NCBI RefSeq assembly: GCF_010093535.1
Contig: NW_022985163.1
Span: 2,582,864-2,646,863, forward strand
Source: Lindgomyces ingoldianus
Taxonomy: Eukaryota > Ascomycota > Dothideomycetes > Pleosporales > Lindgomycetaceae
Direction: 5' to 3'
Length of the DNA stretch: 64,000 nt
Part shown: positions 11,629-23,541 of the stretch, piece by piece
How the letters are laid out: every line of letters begins with the position of its first letter
Numbering within the stretch: position 1 is the first letter of the stretch
Made by a program: the position numbers and the translations under genes
Notes under the pieces: generated by a model
Told to the model about the DNA's origin: nothing
Databases searched by the model: none
The model's input: only the letters and a program-made list of their open reading frames with translations

Positions 11629-12714
11629 ATGCATTGTCAATATACTCTCCTCGTTCTCCTCGCCTCTGCCATCGGCACTTCGGCTCGAGCCATAGCAACG
11701 CGAGCGCTGAAAGACAATCCCGACGAAGGCGTCTACCTTGTCGATTGCGGTTCGACTATGAATGAATCTCCCTCCGACCTAAGCGTGCACGATTATGTTT
11801 ACTACTATAACAATGACGCCGATGGTCAGAAAGGGGAATATCCCGAAATCACTGCCACGCCCACCGATCCAGGGCCACACGACGGCTTCATCTACCACAT
11901 TAACTGGGATAGCGGCACGCAGTCCGAACCCATCACCGCAGACCTGCAGGGCCGGAAGTTCAGTCTGTACAACCTGGAAGACGACGGCAGTGCCAAGAAA
12001 GGCGACAGGATTAAGGCCATCGCCAAGCTCGATAACGAGGAACTGAGCTGCTACAAGTATGGCGGGGAGGTACCTGACAGCCTTGCGAACGGAAGCCTGT
12101 TTAAATGCTCTGCGTATTACCGCTGCACTCGCGACTCTCACTGGTCGCGATCTGCGAAAATGATTCTCTACAACGCCACGACAACCGTAAGCGACTACCA
12201 TATCTGCGGCACCGGCCAGACGGCCGATCCCTACTTTGCCTTCGGCCAGTACTCAACATGGGCCGAGACCATGCAGCAACCCGGCTACGGGTATAAACTC
12301 GGCGGGAAAAAAAAATGCAGCATCTCCTTCAGCACCTCCAACGTCGACCAGAACAGCACCTCTCCCATCAGCGTAGGAGACGTTACGCGCTTCTGGTACT
12401 CCGCCGTCGCGCCCAGCATCGCAAAATCAATCGAGTACAAGGAGGGGCAGATAGACTACTGCTCGATCACTTATCCATCCGGCGGCTATCTGGCCGTCGT
12501 GCAGACGCAGGACGAGAATCCAGATGTGCATGACGAGCTCCAGTATCACTTCCAGGTTAGTTGTGAGGATAAGAAATGCGATTCGCAGACAGCGGTTTCA
12601 GTAATTACGAATATCCTAGGCGGGATTGCAGGCTTTGCCACTTCCCTGGGAGCGGTTCCTGGGCTTATTCAAGGCGGTGTTACTGCGGCTAATGTCCTTT
12701 GCGGTTTTGGCTAA
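11629..12714 (+). CDS. Secreted cysteine-containing orphan protein, intronless
   Basis: 361 residues in one exon. The N-terminus is a clear signal peptide (HCQYTLLVLLASAIGTSARA), so the protein is predicted to be secreted. The mature part has paired cysteines (SCYKYGG, FKCSAYYRC, YHICG, KKCSISF, DYCSITYPSGGY, VSCEDKKC) and several N-x-S/T sites, fitting a disulphide-bonded extracellular domain. The end is a hydrophobic Gly/Ala-rich stretch (ITNILGGIAGFATSLGAVPG) that could be a membrane-associating or insertion segment, or a GPI-like signal without a clear omega site. No family is recognised. It lies alone in a gene-poor region with a TATA-like promoter, a setting often seen for effector-like genes (inference). 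The ATG at 11629 is the first one that gives a proper signal peptide. Confidence 0.75.
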   Translation: MHCQYTLLVLLASAIGTSARAIATRALKDNPDEGVYLVDCGSTMNESPSDLSVHDYVYYYNNDADGQKGEYPEITATPTDPGPHDGFIYHINWDSGTQSEPITADLQGRKFSLYNLEDDGSAKKGDRIKAIAKLDNEELSCYKYGGEVPDSLANGSLFKCSAYYRCTRDSHWSRSAKMILYNATTTVSDYHICGTGQTADPYFAFGQYSTWAETMQQPGYGYKLGGKKKCSISFSTSNVDQNSTSPISVGDVTRFWYSAVAPSIAKSIEYKEGQIDYCSITYPSGGYLAVVQTQDENPDVHDELQYHFQVSCEDKKCDSQTAVSVITNILGGIAGFATSLGAVPGLIQGGVTAANVLCGFG

Positions 12715-15700
12715 GGAGGCTAGGGCTGATGCTCAATTGTTTTCGATTGTAAACATTTTGCTTCATTTCTTGAAGGTGTGCTTGGAGGAGTGACAAAGAG
12801 ATTTTTGTATTTATAACGTTGCTCGAATTGATGAATGATAGGTTTTGTCGAACTAGAATCTTTCGCGACACCACAGCATGGCTCGCCTCTCGGCATCGAG
12901 CTTGGCAACAATTGGTTCTAGCATTAACTTTACCATAGCTGTAGCCTCCGGCGCCTCTCCGGTTCCGATTCCAACTAGTAGCGGGATATTCCATTCTAGA
13001 ATCACATTTGTGCCGCCTAAGCTCACTTCCATTACCGTTCCGCATGGATACTGCTAGTTCTAGAGCAACTTGAGCATGTTTAGTGGCACAATAACGAGGA
13101 GAGTAGGGGCCTTTCCCACAATACTAGCGATTGGGGCTTGAGGCTCTTGTGGACTCACGATGATGCAAATACTCGCTTCCCTCGTCTCAAGCCCCTTTCT
13201 ATCGCCATTCTAGTAAGTTTGATCGTGTGGCTAGTGTTCATTTCAGCCTGCTTATGGCACCGGTCCGATTTCATAGATGGCCACACCGACTTCCAGTTCC
13301 TCTGAAGCAGAAGAATCTCGCCCGGCTTGATAACCATTGAAAAGACGAACCCTCCACAATTCTATTCTGTGTAGAATGTTACGTACTGTATGTTGGATCT
13401 TTGATCGATAGGCGCTGCAGCTGGAGCAATGAATACAGGCGCTGCTGCGAAGAGAGAAAAGAAACAGAGAGGAAGGCTAGACCATGGCGATGATATTAAA
13501 CAAGACGGATAGCGAAAGGAACGTGCTTATAAGAAATGGGTTTGGAAAAAGAGAATTCGGTGCAAGGGATTGATTTCAGTGTGGTAAAATGGAGATAACT
13601 GGCACTCACATATATATATATATATATTTTTTTGAGAAGAGCAAGATTTTTACTCCCTTGGTTAAGATGATGATGATGATGTCTTTATTACGCCCGGCTC
13701 TAGCCTAGAGGGCACTAGTATGTTATTACCTAAGCGCTTCCTTGGTGCCTTGGTTAAGTATAGACAGCCAGAGGAACGATACGGTCCACCATGAGCCCCG
13801 TGCGCAGTGGCTAACTGGACCGCCAAGCATTAGCGCAAATTGAAGCCACGCTCACTTCGCCGAGATAGGTATCTAGAATGAGAATGTGAAGAGAAAGAAG
13901 CCGTGTAGCGAAATAATTTCCTCGCCAAGAAAATGAGCTCTTCAAGATTTTGACTCTGCAAGGCTTACTGAGCGGTGAAATCCCTAGCCCATCTGAGCCA
14001 GGGCCCTCCGTCCCTCCTACCCGCTTGAAATATCTACGAATTCGTACTCAACACCCTTCGCGGTACAATCTTAAACGATGCAGATCCTTTCTGACCTCCG
14101 TTAATTCGCTCAATTAACAAGCCACAGATGAACTTCTATCGCGTAGACCGAACCCTCTCACACCAACTGGTATTTCCAATCCTTCCTTATCCCGAGCACA
14201 CACGGCACCTTTGCTCCCTTCATCAAACAAATCACGTCACCCATCTGTATCAATTCCCGAGCAGTACCAATTGAATTTATCCTAGCCGACTTTTATCAAC
14301 GGCCACGAAGTATCCATTGTTCCGGATTACGTTCGCAAAGGGTTCGGCAGTTAGGGCCATCCTTTCCATACCTGTTTGAGAGAAATGCACAACATGTCCC
14401 CATCGGAATCAGGTTGCAGGTCGGTTTTCAGAGTGTCAGCCTGCCAACATGTTCCAAGGTGAGATTGAGAACGGCTAGAAGCTGCTTTGCTTTGGTGATG
14501 ATGGGACATGACCGCCTATGATATAGTGCCCGATACACTATGCGCTCGACTTCTGGGGCGCGGCGAGTATCAACATAATGGCCGCGCAGCCCAAGCTGGA
14601 CCGTGAGGCAGGGGAAGATGAGCCAGTCGCGGAAATTATTGTCTTTGAGTCCTTCCGGCTTGGGGTATGTACCGAAATGGCTCCTATGTCCTCGATAAGA
14701 GTGCACCAAAGGACCCGTTCTCTTTCATATTCTTGTACACTTGTGTCCGATATAGGTTCTACCTAAGACTCTAGGCCTTCTACGTCTCGCCCCACATCGG
14801 TGACTCTGAACTGAGCAACCTCCGCGACAGATTCCAGTATTAATCCGGTCACAAAGAGCTCGTCCCAGCGCTTCCAACGAGGCGTATTAATGCACGATTG
14901 GGCGATTTTGAGGCCTGTACTGGTGAGATTTTGTGTACGTATTGTAACTATTACGGCCCACGCGATCAGTACGAGTAGTACTATTTGATTAAAGTACACT
15001 GTACTCTAGTTGAAATAGCTAAGGTTATAGGTCCTTAGAGACGCAGCATTAAGGTCTAATTAGCTATAAGAAAACTGATTCTCCCTAGTGACTCCCTAGT
15101 AACAAGAGCAGAGAAGTCTAAAGCTCGCTACTTACTACCTTATGCCATAGGCAGTTCTTCTAGAGTTGAATAGCCTCAATCGTCAGTTACCGTACGAATA
15201 GCCGCAATAAAACACCTCTCGCACTCGCAACTAGTAGCTGGGATAGTAAGGAAATTGAGGGCAGAGTTAACCTTATGCTCCCTTGGTAGGTGCTGAACAA
15301 TATGGTTATAGCCATCCACTACCTTTGCAGCGCCGCGAGAGCCTTGCTCATGACGCTAACAGCAGAGCTAGAGGCAAATTACCTTGCCCTGCTCCTCTAG
15401 GAGCGCTAAATCTGTGCCATGAGCCCACACCTTTGACGGCGTGCGATTGCCTTGCAACGTTGTCCTCGCAAAAACTTTCGGCCAATCAGAGCCCTAGAAA
15501 ACCCCTGGACGCTCCCCGCAGGCCTACTACTCGCCAGAGCCCTCCTACTCCTCCAGAATCGCCATACAAATTCCCTAAAACGGCAATACGATCCGCACTA
15601 CATACTGTACCTAGGGCATCATTAAACGTACGGTGCGGCTCACGAGCTCGGTACGTTCGTACTGAACACGTGACCTTTACGGGATTTGAACGAGTTCCGA

Positions 15701-17076
15701 TTTCACACCATTTGTCATAGAACTCTGGCATACCACCATTGCCCCTTAAGGATCTGGCAGCAGATTGAGGCCCCAACGCTCCCTAACAGGTTGAGACACC
15801 CCTACTATAGTGGCCAGAGTCCTCCCATCCAGGTAGGCTGTACGTAAATAGCATATACAATTCGCCGCTGACAAGAACATCTTAAGTGTTATATTTTTTT
15901 CGTACACTACTAGGCCAAGATGTTTGGGCGTTGATTGGAAATAGAGGCGGATAGAAAAGTCCGATCAAGGGTGCCGACGCAGTCTTCAAACCAGGGGTAA
16001 ACCGAACTCTGACGATTACATTGTATCTTTTCGTGGACTGGCTGATACTCCTTTCAGCTTGTACAAACAGGATTCGAAGCTCTGTAAGTGTCTCCTCAAA
16101 AAATCCTGAGATGGACTTGAGCGATTGATGAAATAGCTGCAGGGCCTGCCTCTGGTGGGGAAATAATTACCTCACATAAGGTTTTTGTGCATTAGGGCAT
16201 TCTCTGATGCCTGAGCTACTACTGTTTGCACGTGTAACCTCACCGTGGAAGCAATGGAGCGATTCTAGCACAAAACAACGAGTTACTACCCTGGAGTCTG
16301 GCCTCGATCCACAGCTACTTGCTTTCTCAGACAGATATCAAGTGCTCCGGGCAAACCAAGCATTGATCCAGGCATTGCGGAGTCATTTCAAACCGATTCG
16401 ATAGAGCCAAGGTAAAGAGGAAAGATGGAGAAGTAACGGCAGCCAGAGGATGGGAGAGGAGCTATTGACCAACCGTAAAAGTTCGGGCTAAGGGTAGAAT
16501 GAGGTACGGCATGAAGGGAGCATAGGGGACGGGTCTGCTCGCTCCCCGCAACGAACCAACAACAATAGAGTTTTCGATGTCTGGTGATCTCTTCGACTGG
16601 CTGAGCGCAAGCACGCCCTGAGATTGAAGCTCCTGGGGTGATTTACAACACTATCAAGGCACACAAGTCCGTATACCTAAATGACAACATCCTGCACGAG
16701 GAGCTTCCGAGCACAATCTTCTGAACACAATCTCATCATATCCGACCGTAAAGGGAGTAGCACCACGGGAATGTTCACGAACTGGGCCTTGCCAAGGAGC
16801 TCGGCAACGAGCGTTGTGCGTTTTTGGCACTCGCGCCGCGGCTGGCTTGTGGAATACGGTATTCCCATGTGTACTTCGCCACAATATATGAGCCTTGCAG
16901 CCTGGCAATCAAAGCTTCTTATATGACCTCACTTTCCCATCCGGATTTCTCACAAGCTTAGCATTAAGCTTTCTTTAAGATCCTAATATTCTCCAACCTC
17001 ACAATTACTCTTAATTCTGAAGGGCCGGCACATTGTTCAAGTCGCACAGCAGGTCAAGCTTGCCCTGTCGCCCCAA
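12715..17076. other. 4.4-kb region without intact genes; possible gene relic on the minus strand
   Basis: No intact gene is supported. At about 13060-12865 (minus) one frame reads like coding sequence (MEVSLGGTNVILEWNIPLLV, then APEATAMVKLMLEPIVAKLD) but stops soon after and cannot be extended, so it may be a decayed gene. The region holds a (TA)n/T-run at about 13611-13634 and a GATGATGATGATGATG microsatellite near 13667. Many stretches around 15.0-16.0 kb are rich in TAG/CTA words, which would fit old RIP-mutated transposon sequence, although no transposon protein could be recognised. Confidence 0.35.
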
Positions 17077-17871
17077 ATGGCGAAGACAAGCGACGAACGC
17101 AGCAGCTTTATGCATGTACCGCTCGAGCTGCGGAATGAAATCTACGGGTACCTAATGGTCGATCTTCCTCCCGCCCTCCAGGTCCCGCCGCACCTCAACG
17201 AATCTGCCCTGCACTTTCTGTCACGCCGCCTCCCCCACTGCCTTCTCCTCAACCACCAAGTCTTGGAAGAAGCAACCATAGCGTATTTGGGTCGCACACT
17301 GCTTATCATCAGTGGCACCGGATTCGCTAGCCTCGATGTTCTATTATCGCGATTTCCGAATGATATCGCATACAACAGCGTTCACCGACTCGACTTCGCC
17401 TACCCACCGGACCGCTACGCCCAATCGTGCGAATCCAAGCCTCCACTTGCGCCTGCTAATTGTGTATATGATTTTGTCTCACGTTGTCCTGGCCTTCGTC
17501 ACCTCACTATGGCAGTCTTAGGAAACATGCTGGTTACTGCCGGCATGGGAAATCAGGTAGGACGAGTAAGAACAATGAAGGAAGTAGAGGAAAGGATGGG
17601 GTTTACGCGGGTGTTCGAACACAAGAGCTTGCAGACGCTTCAATTGGTTTGTAACGATGGAGTCGAGTATGCCCGCAAGGAAGTAGATCTGTCAAGTCTC
17701 TTCCAGTCATTTGCAAAGTGGTTTGTGGAAGAAAGCAGCAAGAGAGGACGTAAAATATCGTTCCATGTTAAGATCTGTCCTTCAAATAAATACAATCACA
17801 GGAATCCAGAGCTGGGGTGGTACACGGCTGGTCATGTAACATCATATTACTATCAGGACTTCTTTGGGTAA
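17077..17871 (+). CDS. F-box-like (RNEIY-motif) fungal protein
   Basis: 264 residues in one exon. The N-terminus reads FMHVPLELRNEIYGYLM, the degenerate F-box-like or 2EXR-type opening seen in large fungal families of unknown function. A stretch with MNHQVLEEA-like content (LNHQVLEEATIAYLGRTLLI) and a DFVSRCPGLRHLTMAVLG segment follow in the order usual for these proteins. The C-terminal half lacks recognisable repeats. No signal peptide or TM segment. An adaptor role in ubiquitin ligases is possible by analogy but not shown. Confidence 0.6.
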   Translation: MAKTSDERSSFMHVPLELRNEIYGYLMVDLPPALQVPPHLNESALHFLSRRLPHCLLLNHQVLEEATIAYLGRTLLIISGTGFASLDVLLSRFPNDIAYNSVHRLDFAYPPDRYAQSCESKPPLAPANCVYDFVSRCPGLRHLTMAVLGNMLVTAGMGNQVGRVRTMKEVEERMGFTRVFEHKSLQTLQLVCNDGVEYARKEVDLSSLFQSFAKWFVEESSKRGRKISFHVKICPSNKYNHRNPELGWYTAGHVTSYYYQDFFG

Positions 17872-18667
17872 GGAGGGAGCTTTATTTGAGACGCATTATG
17901 TAGCATTGAAAGCTTCAGACTCCGTGTCTTCCCTAAAAGTTCTTAGATTTTGAATGTATGATAAAGACAACAGCCTAGTGGAACCGGTCGACAAGCATAT
18001 TCAGGTACAGAAGTTTGTTTAAGCTGTATTTGAATGGAAGCCGATTTCGCTGGTGAGCACATCGCCGAAATAAAGGGAAGGTGTACAACGTCGAGTTGAT
18101 GACGAAATTAACAACAGGAGTAATAAGAGGACAAGTTCGGGCTTCTTAGGTGTACAGCTAAGCGATTACTCTAACTTCAGTACGGATCTGTATTGTTCAT
18201 GGCACGTGACATTACCATATGACTAGATTATGCTCAGCCTCGGGACCGAGATCCCCCTCCTCCATGTCCAAATAAGTACTTCCTAACTAGGGAGGCCCAC
18301 TCCAGAATCCCACCTGTGGATTTATTAGCAATTTTTCCCCTGTTATGCTCCATTCTGCTGAATCCAAGATCTGGTGGGGAAGAGTCACGTGACTCGATGG
18401 CATTTGCTTCCGCGAATCTATTGTTCCCGATCTGACGTCCCTTAGGCCTTACCACATCTCCCGCGGTTCTACTTTGTTCCTGTAACGACGTTGCTTGAGT
18501 ATTTCTAACACTTACAAGAGCAGTGCGGCCTTGAGCGTTCTAACACAAATCACAGGAGGAAACATAACTGCTTGTGTTGCAATGCTTGAATTATGGTAAT
18601 ATATTTTGAGCTAGCGCATGAATATGAAGAATTAGGACTGAGACAAGGCTACGCCAGCCTCATACCG
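17872..18667. other. Intergenic, convergent 3' ends
   Basis: No supported gene. It separates the F-box-like gene from the 3' end of the SMP/PH gene. Short open frames here lack start codons or family resemblance. Confidence 0.4.
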
Positions 18668-21606
18668 CTAATCATGAAATGCAAGCTCATGCTCATTGCT
18701 TTCTATTGGCTGTGATTCTTCTAGTGGACTTGTAGGAGCACTTTTGTCTGCCGAAGGGGCCTTGACGACCAGCAGGTCTTCTTGTAAACCAGTGAAGCAG
18801 TCGTCCATATTATCGGAGGCTGAAAGCCGTTGTCTTCTTGGTGGAAGAGGCGGTGCCACAGCAGACTGAGTAGACATAGAAGATGACTTTCGCCTTGGGC
18901 CTTTCATCACCTTTTGCGTGACTGGATGATCTCCCTTGCCTAAGTGCGGTTCGGCCGGACTTGCTGACAAAGATAATGAGTCAGGGGGGCCGGCTTGCTC
19001 CACGACGGATTGAGATACGTTGATAGGTAGAGGTTTTCGTCGAGCTAAGTTTGCAAGACTTGCCGCACCAGGAACAGTCCAGACTGTATTTCTTTTATCA
19101 GGTCTTGGAGGAGGAGGTAAAGGCGTGCCAGGTGGAGGCAACGGCTGTCCTCTCCCAATAGGGTGAGTAGGAAAGCCCAGTGACAAGTTTTGTGACTCAG
19201 GACTTGACTGAGACAGCATCGGCGGGGTGGATGTCCTCCCAAAAGCCTGATTCAAACCTTCAGTATCGTGGCCGGGTCCACTTCGGTGGAGAGTTGACAC
19301 TTGCGGACGAGCGGAAGCAGTGTTAAATGTTGTGGATGATGAGTCTTGATTCTGCCGAGATGCAAACCATTTTCTAGCCGCAGTTGTCGCGGAGTTTAAG
19401 GACTGATTGAATGTTTGCTTCTTATCTAAGGAAGTAAACGCATTACGCGGCAGGGATAGCGATTGACCATTTTCAAATCCTAAATAGCTGGGATTTCTAG
19501 AGGAATCTTTTGACATCCCAGAGCCTGACGAAGAAACCGAGATGGGCAGGACTCTCCTGGTAGACACCTCTACCAAGTCTTCATCTTGGCCATCTTCCCT
19601 AGATACTCCGAGTGTGGCATTCGAACTCATTCGTGCTTCGGGATCGAAGATCAAAGTAGGTTGAGGCGGTGAGCCAACAGGTGACTCTGTGGGTGATGTG
19701 GGCTGGGACTTCGCGATGGACTTCATGGTGGTAGCGGCATCTTGCTGGCGTTTTCGTACCTCGCCCTTAGCTGCCGCTGCACTGGCGGTGTTCATGTTCA
19801 CGACGGGAGTTGCAACGCTCGAAAATGATCCAGGCCGCATGGCTTTGGGTCTGGTATTTGACCTGAAATCAGTCGAAGAAGACATGCCAATGGATTCCTG
19901 AAGGTCGGAGGAATCCAGCTTCACATCCATATGGCCTCTAGATTTGAATGTTGCTTCGCTAAGAATTGGCATGCTTTGGACGCTTTCGCTCGATGAAAGG
20001 ATTGGCGGCTGAGGATCCGAGTCTTCAGAATCGGACTCTTTGCCATCATAAACAGTCTCGTGCTCGTAGTCTCGACCTGGATGCTCGCTACTAACGGCTG
20101 TGTTCTCGCCTTCCTTCCAGATGCCTCCTCGAAATTGGTGTAGCGCCGTGTCGCTGAAAGGTATATCATCCCAGTTTGGCAACACGAGTGTCTCATTTAT
20201 GACTTCCCGGATTCTGCTCTCTATCGCCCGAAGGATCACTCCGTAGGTAATCTGCCGCGAGCTCACGATGGGCTCGAGGGTCATCTCCATTTTCGGGGTC
20301 GATTCAAAAGTAACCCACAATCGATTGCTCGGTGGAGGTTTTATCCTCACCAATACATGACCTTCCAGTCTCTTTAGGATACCAGCAAGGACAAGGGTTA
20401 CCTCGCGGGCTTTAAACCGAGATCCAAGTTCAATGCGGGCAATGGCAGAAACCTCCAGACGAAAGTTACCTTTGTAGCTGACATCGGCCTCGACAGTAAG
20501 GTCGCCGTCTACAGTCAATTCTCTCAGTTTTGGATTCGTTATGAATGGTGGTAGGTCCCCCATATCAATCTTTTGTAGGCTTATGCCTGTGATTAAAGCA
20601 GGCTTTGGGACACGCGCGATCTTCTTCGTTATCTTTGTCCGAATGAGCTGCTCGACTGTGGAGGTTTTATAAAGAGAGAGAAAAAGCCTTCCTATTAGTG
20701 CATTGATCCAGCGCGTTTGTAGGTTTTCTTCGGATGCATGAAGTTGCTGCACCAATTTGACGAGATCAGGTGTATGGAATTGCAGTGGCAAGGGCGGCGT
20801 TCTGCAAGAGCCCACACCATGTTCTTGGCTTTGTAACATGGCGTGATAGAAGTCCTCTTTCTCTGAACAGTTTTCAGAGAAGAAATAGAAAGGCTTCGAA
20901 TCCGCAGTAAGGCTACCCAAGAGCAGTCTTTGCTTTAGCTGAATGCAGTTGCGCTTGATCCATAGTTCCCCCTCTGGTATTGTCTCTCCCCCACCATATA
21001 CGCCTACCTCATAATGTGCAAGAGATATAACGTGTCGCACTTCCAGTTGCTCGGAATCGTCGTAAAGCATGAGGTGTCCATGTCTTCAAGAATGTCAGTT
21101 GCTGGTCAACACAAGTGTTCGGTACGATTTACGTACCTTAGAACGACGTAGAACACATTGCGAGCTTTCTTGACTCTCCCAATCGTGACGTCTAGCGTTG
21201 GGCTTGTTGTTTTGTTCCTGTCGAAGATGCTCCTATACATAGACTGATATACACTCGGGCTCTCCGTTGCAACCACCGTCCCAGCGGGTGTGATACGTTC
21301 AGGAGGCTTCCCATTTATTCCCCCAGGCACGTATTCTCGACAAACAGCGAAGTATCCGGCGGCGACATCGGGAATATGAGTGGGAGGTTTGAGTTCAGCT
21401 GGAAACCCGTTTGAATCCGCATGGGAGCGCTCTTGTGGCCGGGGAGGAACTCCTTCATCTAAGAGCTGACCTATATCTTCGTCTATGGGGTCGCTCCTAA
21501 GGGGTAGTGTTAGGTAGGCATAGAAGAAGAGGAGAACAAGTAGGAGCGGGATGAAGGTGATGCCTCCGAACACGTAGATTGCAACGAAAACCGGTAAAGA
21601 TGACAT
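18668..21606 (-). CDS. PH- and SMP-domain lipid-transfer protein, Nvj2/TEX2-like
   Basis: 961 residues in exons 21137-21606 and 18668-21083; the 53-bp intron 21084-21136 joins VFYVVLR to HGHLMLYDD. Nvj2/TEX2 proteins are ER proteins that act at membrane contact sites and move lipids through a tubular SMP domain. Seen here: an N-terminal membrane anchor (VAIYVFGGITFIPLLLVLLF, about residues 7-30); a split PH domain with RNVFYVVLRHGHLMLYDD and later KPFYFFSENCSEKEDFYHAM; and the SMP-LTD domain (about residues 270-470) containing RWINALIGRLFLSLYKT, LPPFITNPKLRELTVDGDL and IKPPPSNRLWVTFE. The C-terminal half is disordered, with proline-rich runs (PLPPPGTPLPPPPRPDKR). A PH-domain gene beside MAT fits the locus order I recall for some Dothideomycetes. 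Confidence 0.88.
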
Positions 21607-22060
21607 ATTTGTATCTCCTCAGTGAGTGACCGCGAAACGGCAACCCGCAAGAGTCTCGTTTTCATTGTGATCGGGGCATTGCAGATGGGCGTGGAGAGCT
21701 TTGGGAAGTTCGTCTTGGGAGGTCAAGTTGGTGATGATGAGGCTCGCAAGGCTAGTCCTAAAATAGCTAGACATGTCACGGTCGCGGCTTTAGCTAATCT
21801 GCCGAGCTAAGTGAGACTTCGTGAGTGACTTTCCAAGAACCGTTTCACCCCCCTCATCACTGTATCTCACAGTGAGCACGACTCAAATTTCTGACACCCA
21901 CCCAATGATATTCCAAATATAACACACTATTGTCTTTTTTCACTTGTAGAGTTTAGGACATCGTTTCTGCCTGCCATCGGCCCGGAAACACAAAAATACA
22001 TTCCTCGTTAGGCAGCGTATACTTAGGCGCTAGAGCCCGTACGAGGACTACTTTCAACCT
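21607..22060. other. Upstream region of the SMP/PH gene
   Basis: Presumed promoter of the SMP/PH gene, which reads leftwards. A plus-strand open frame at 21622-21810 has no ATG start and is not called. Confidence 0.4.
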
Positions 22061-22500
22061 TTAGTTCCATAGCGGTATATTCATTTCCCTGTTAGTAGCA
22101 AGTGGAGGGGGCTCTTTATCCCTTTCAAGAGACGTTGCTGCATTGCCATCGCCTCTGTCTCGACCGGAAGCATCAAAACCTCCCGCTTCCTTGTCTCTTT
22201 CATTCACCTCGTCATTATTCCACTCGCACTCATCGATTCCGACTGCTTTTGTAAGGGCCCAAAAATTCTCTGCTAGTTGACATGGAAAGATTGAAGATCC
22301 CACAATATCTGCTATATTTTTTGCCGTGTTCTTCTCCCAAGGGTATGATGGTGGAACAAAATCAATTTACTGCTGCTCAGTAGTAAGGTGAGTGAGAGTT
22401 TGGCGACAAGGAAGTGAAAGCACGGACCAGAGGTGAATGTGGGTCTAAGCTCTGGCTTGGCGTGGCCTCGCCACCTTGATAAAGCGCTCTTTCCAATCAT
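22061..22500 (-). CDS. Possible small MAT-adjacent gene, 125 aa
   Basis: Tentative two-exon gene: 22371-22500 and 22061-22308, joined by a 62-bp intron (GTAAAT...AGCAG). The open frame starts MIGKSALSRWRGHAKPELRP and continues across the intron into LAENFWALTKAVGIDECEWN, then an acidic, hydrophilic tail with KEPPPLATNREMNIPLWN. The family is not recognised. It lies head to head with MAT1-1-1, only 106 bp from its ATG. Many ascomycete MAT loci hold small extra genes at such positions, so it may be one, but a chance frame is equally possible; transcript evidence would decide. Confidence 0.35.
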
Positions 22501-22591
22501 GGACAAAATCTCAGACACCCCACCTCACTTCTTTGTTCAAATCTTCGATAAATTGCAAACGTACAAACTCTTTCAGCTTTTGACAAAGAAC

Positions 22592-22788
22592 GTATTGCCA
22601 GTCAAAATGGCATCTACGAACCAACCTAGCACCATGGTGGTCCGTAGAGACCCAACACCTGAGGAGATTGCACACTTTCTGGCTACCCGAACTGCCGCCC
22701 AGATGTTGCAACTGGTGCAGGCCATGAGAGACCCTGGAGCACAAGCCGCATTGACGACGACACTCCTGCTTGCGCCGCCCGCCGTCTC
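22592..22788 (+). repeat. Left arm of the perfect MAT inverted repeat
   Basis: 197 bp, compared base by base with the reverse complement of 24352-24548 and identical throughout. It begins 15 bp before the MAT1-1-1 ATG (GTATTGCCAGTCAAA) and ends in codon 61 (GCCGTCTC). Sequence outside both ends differs at once between the two arms. Confidence 0.95.
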
Positions 22789-23541
22789 GAAACACACGAC
22801 CACTCCAGAGAAAGCAAAGAAGGCTCTCAATGCATTCGTTGGATTTCGATGTGAGTCCGAGTTACATTCATTGTGAATCAAGCTAACTCAAGTCAAGGCT
22901 ATTGTGTCCTCATACCCGGCTTCAAGCTATGGCCAATGAAGACACTGTCCAACCCTATTGGCATCTTGTGGGAAGAGAATCCTAATAAACCCCTCTGGAC
23001 CCTAATGACGAAGACTTGGTCCATAATCCGGGATCAAATCGGCAAGAAAAAGGCCCCTCTTGACTTGTACTTTCGCATCATGTGTCCGTATCTTGGCATT
23101 CCTCAACCAGAGACATACCTTGAGCACATGGGATGGAAGCTTGCCGCTGATGCAGAAGGCGCGCCATGTCTCTCCCGCGAGTATATTCCTGTGCCAGAGA
23201 TCCTTGAAGCCGGAGTCGAAGCTACGACACTCTCGGTTGAAGATATCATCAATTATTGCCAGTCAATGGGCTATGCTCAGGAATATGTCGTTGACATGAA
23301 CCTTACCTCATCAACTTTCCTTGGACATACTATTAGCACGACCCCCGGACGAGCTGCTGCGCGAAACAAGCGTCGAGCCAAGCGACAGGTCACGAGGGAC
23401 CATACGTTCGTCCCAGCCTTCCATGAGGAGACCCAGTTCTATGGCAACCTAACTAGCGTGCTCACGGAGTACAATGCCAATGTTCCCCGAGACGACGAGT
23501 TCAATGAGTTTGTCGACTGGGCGGGCAGCTCTGCTGTCTAA
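22607..23541 (+). CDS. MAT1-1-1: Mating-type protein MAT1-1-1 (alpha-box)
   Basis: Alpha-domain transcription factor that specifies the MAT1-1 mating identity and sexual development. Exons 22607-22850 and 22898-23541 give 295 residues. The 47-bp intron lies at the conserved alpha-box position (VGFR-C). The alpha domain starts near residue 71: KKALNAFVGFRC, then PGFKLWPMKTLSNPIGILWE, LWTLMTKTWSIIRDQIGKKK and PLDLYFRIMCPYLGI. A basic stretch (ARNKRRAKRQ) may be a nuclear signal. The protein ends DEFNEFVDWAGSSAV. Residues 1-61 (opening MASTNQPSTMVVRRDPTPEE) are shared exactly with MAT1-2-1 because they lie in the inverted repeat. The DPTPEEIAxFLATRT start resembles known alpha-box proteins, so this gene is the likely original owner. 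An in-frame ATG also exists about 108 nt upstream. The gene appears intact. Confidence 0.95.

Noticed and set aside
15668..15760. Possible minus-strand tRNA (TTCAAATCCCG near 15680)
   Set aside because: The would-be T-stem has mismatches and no cloverleaf could be closed.
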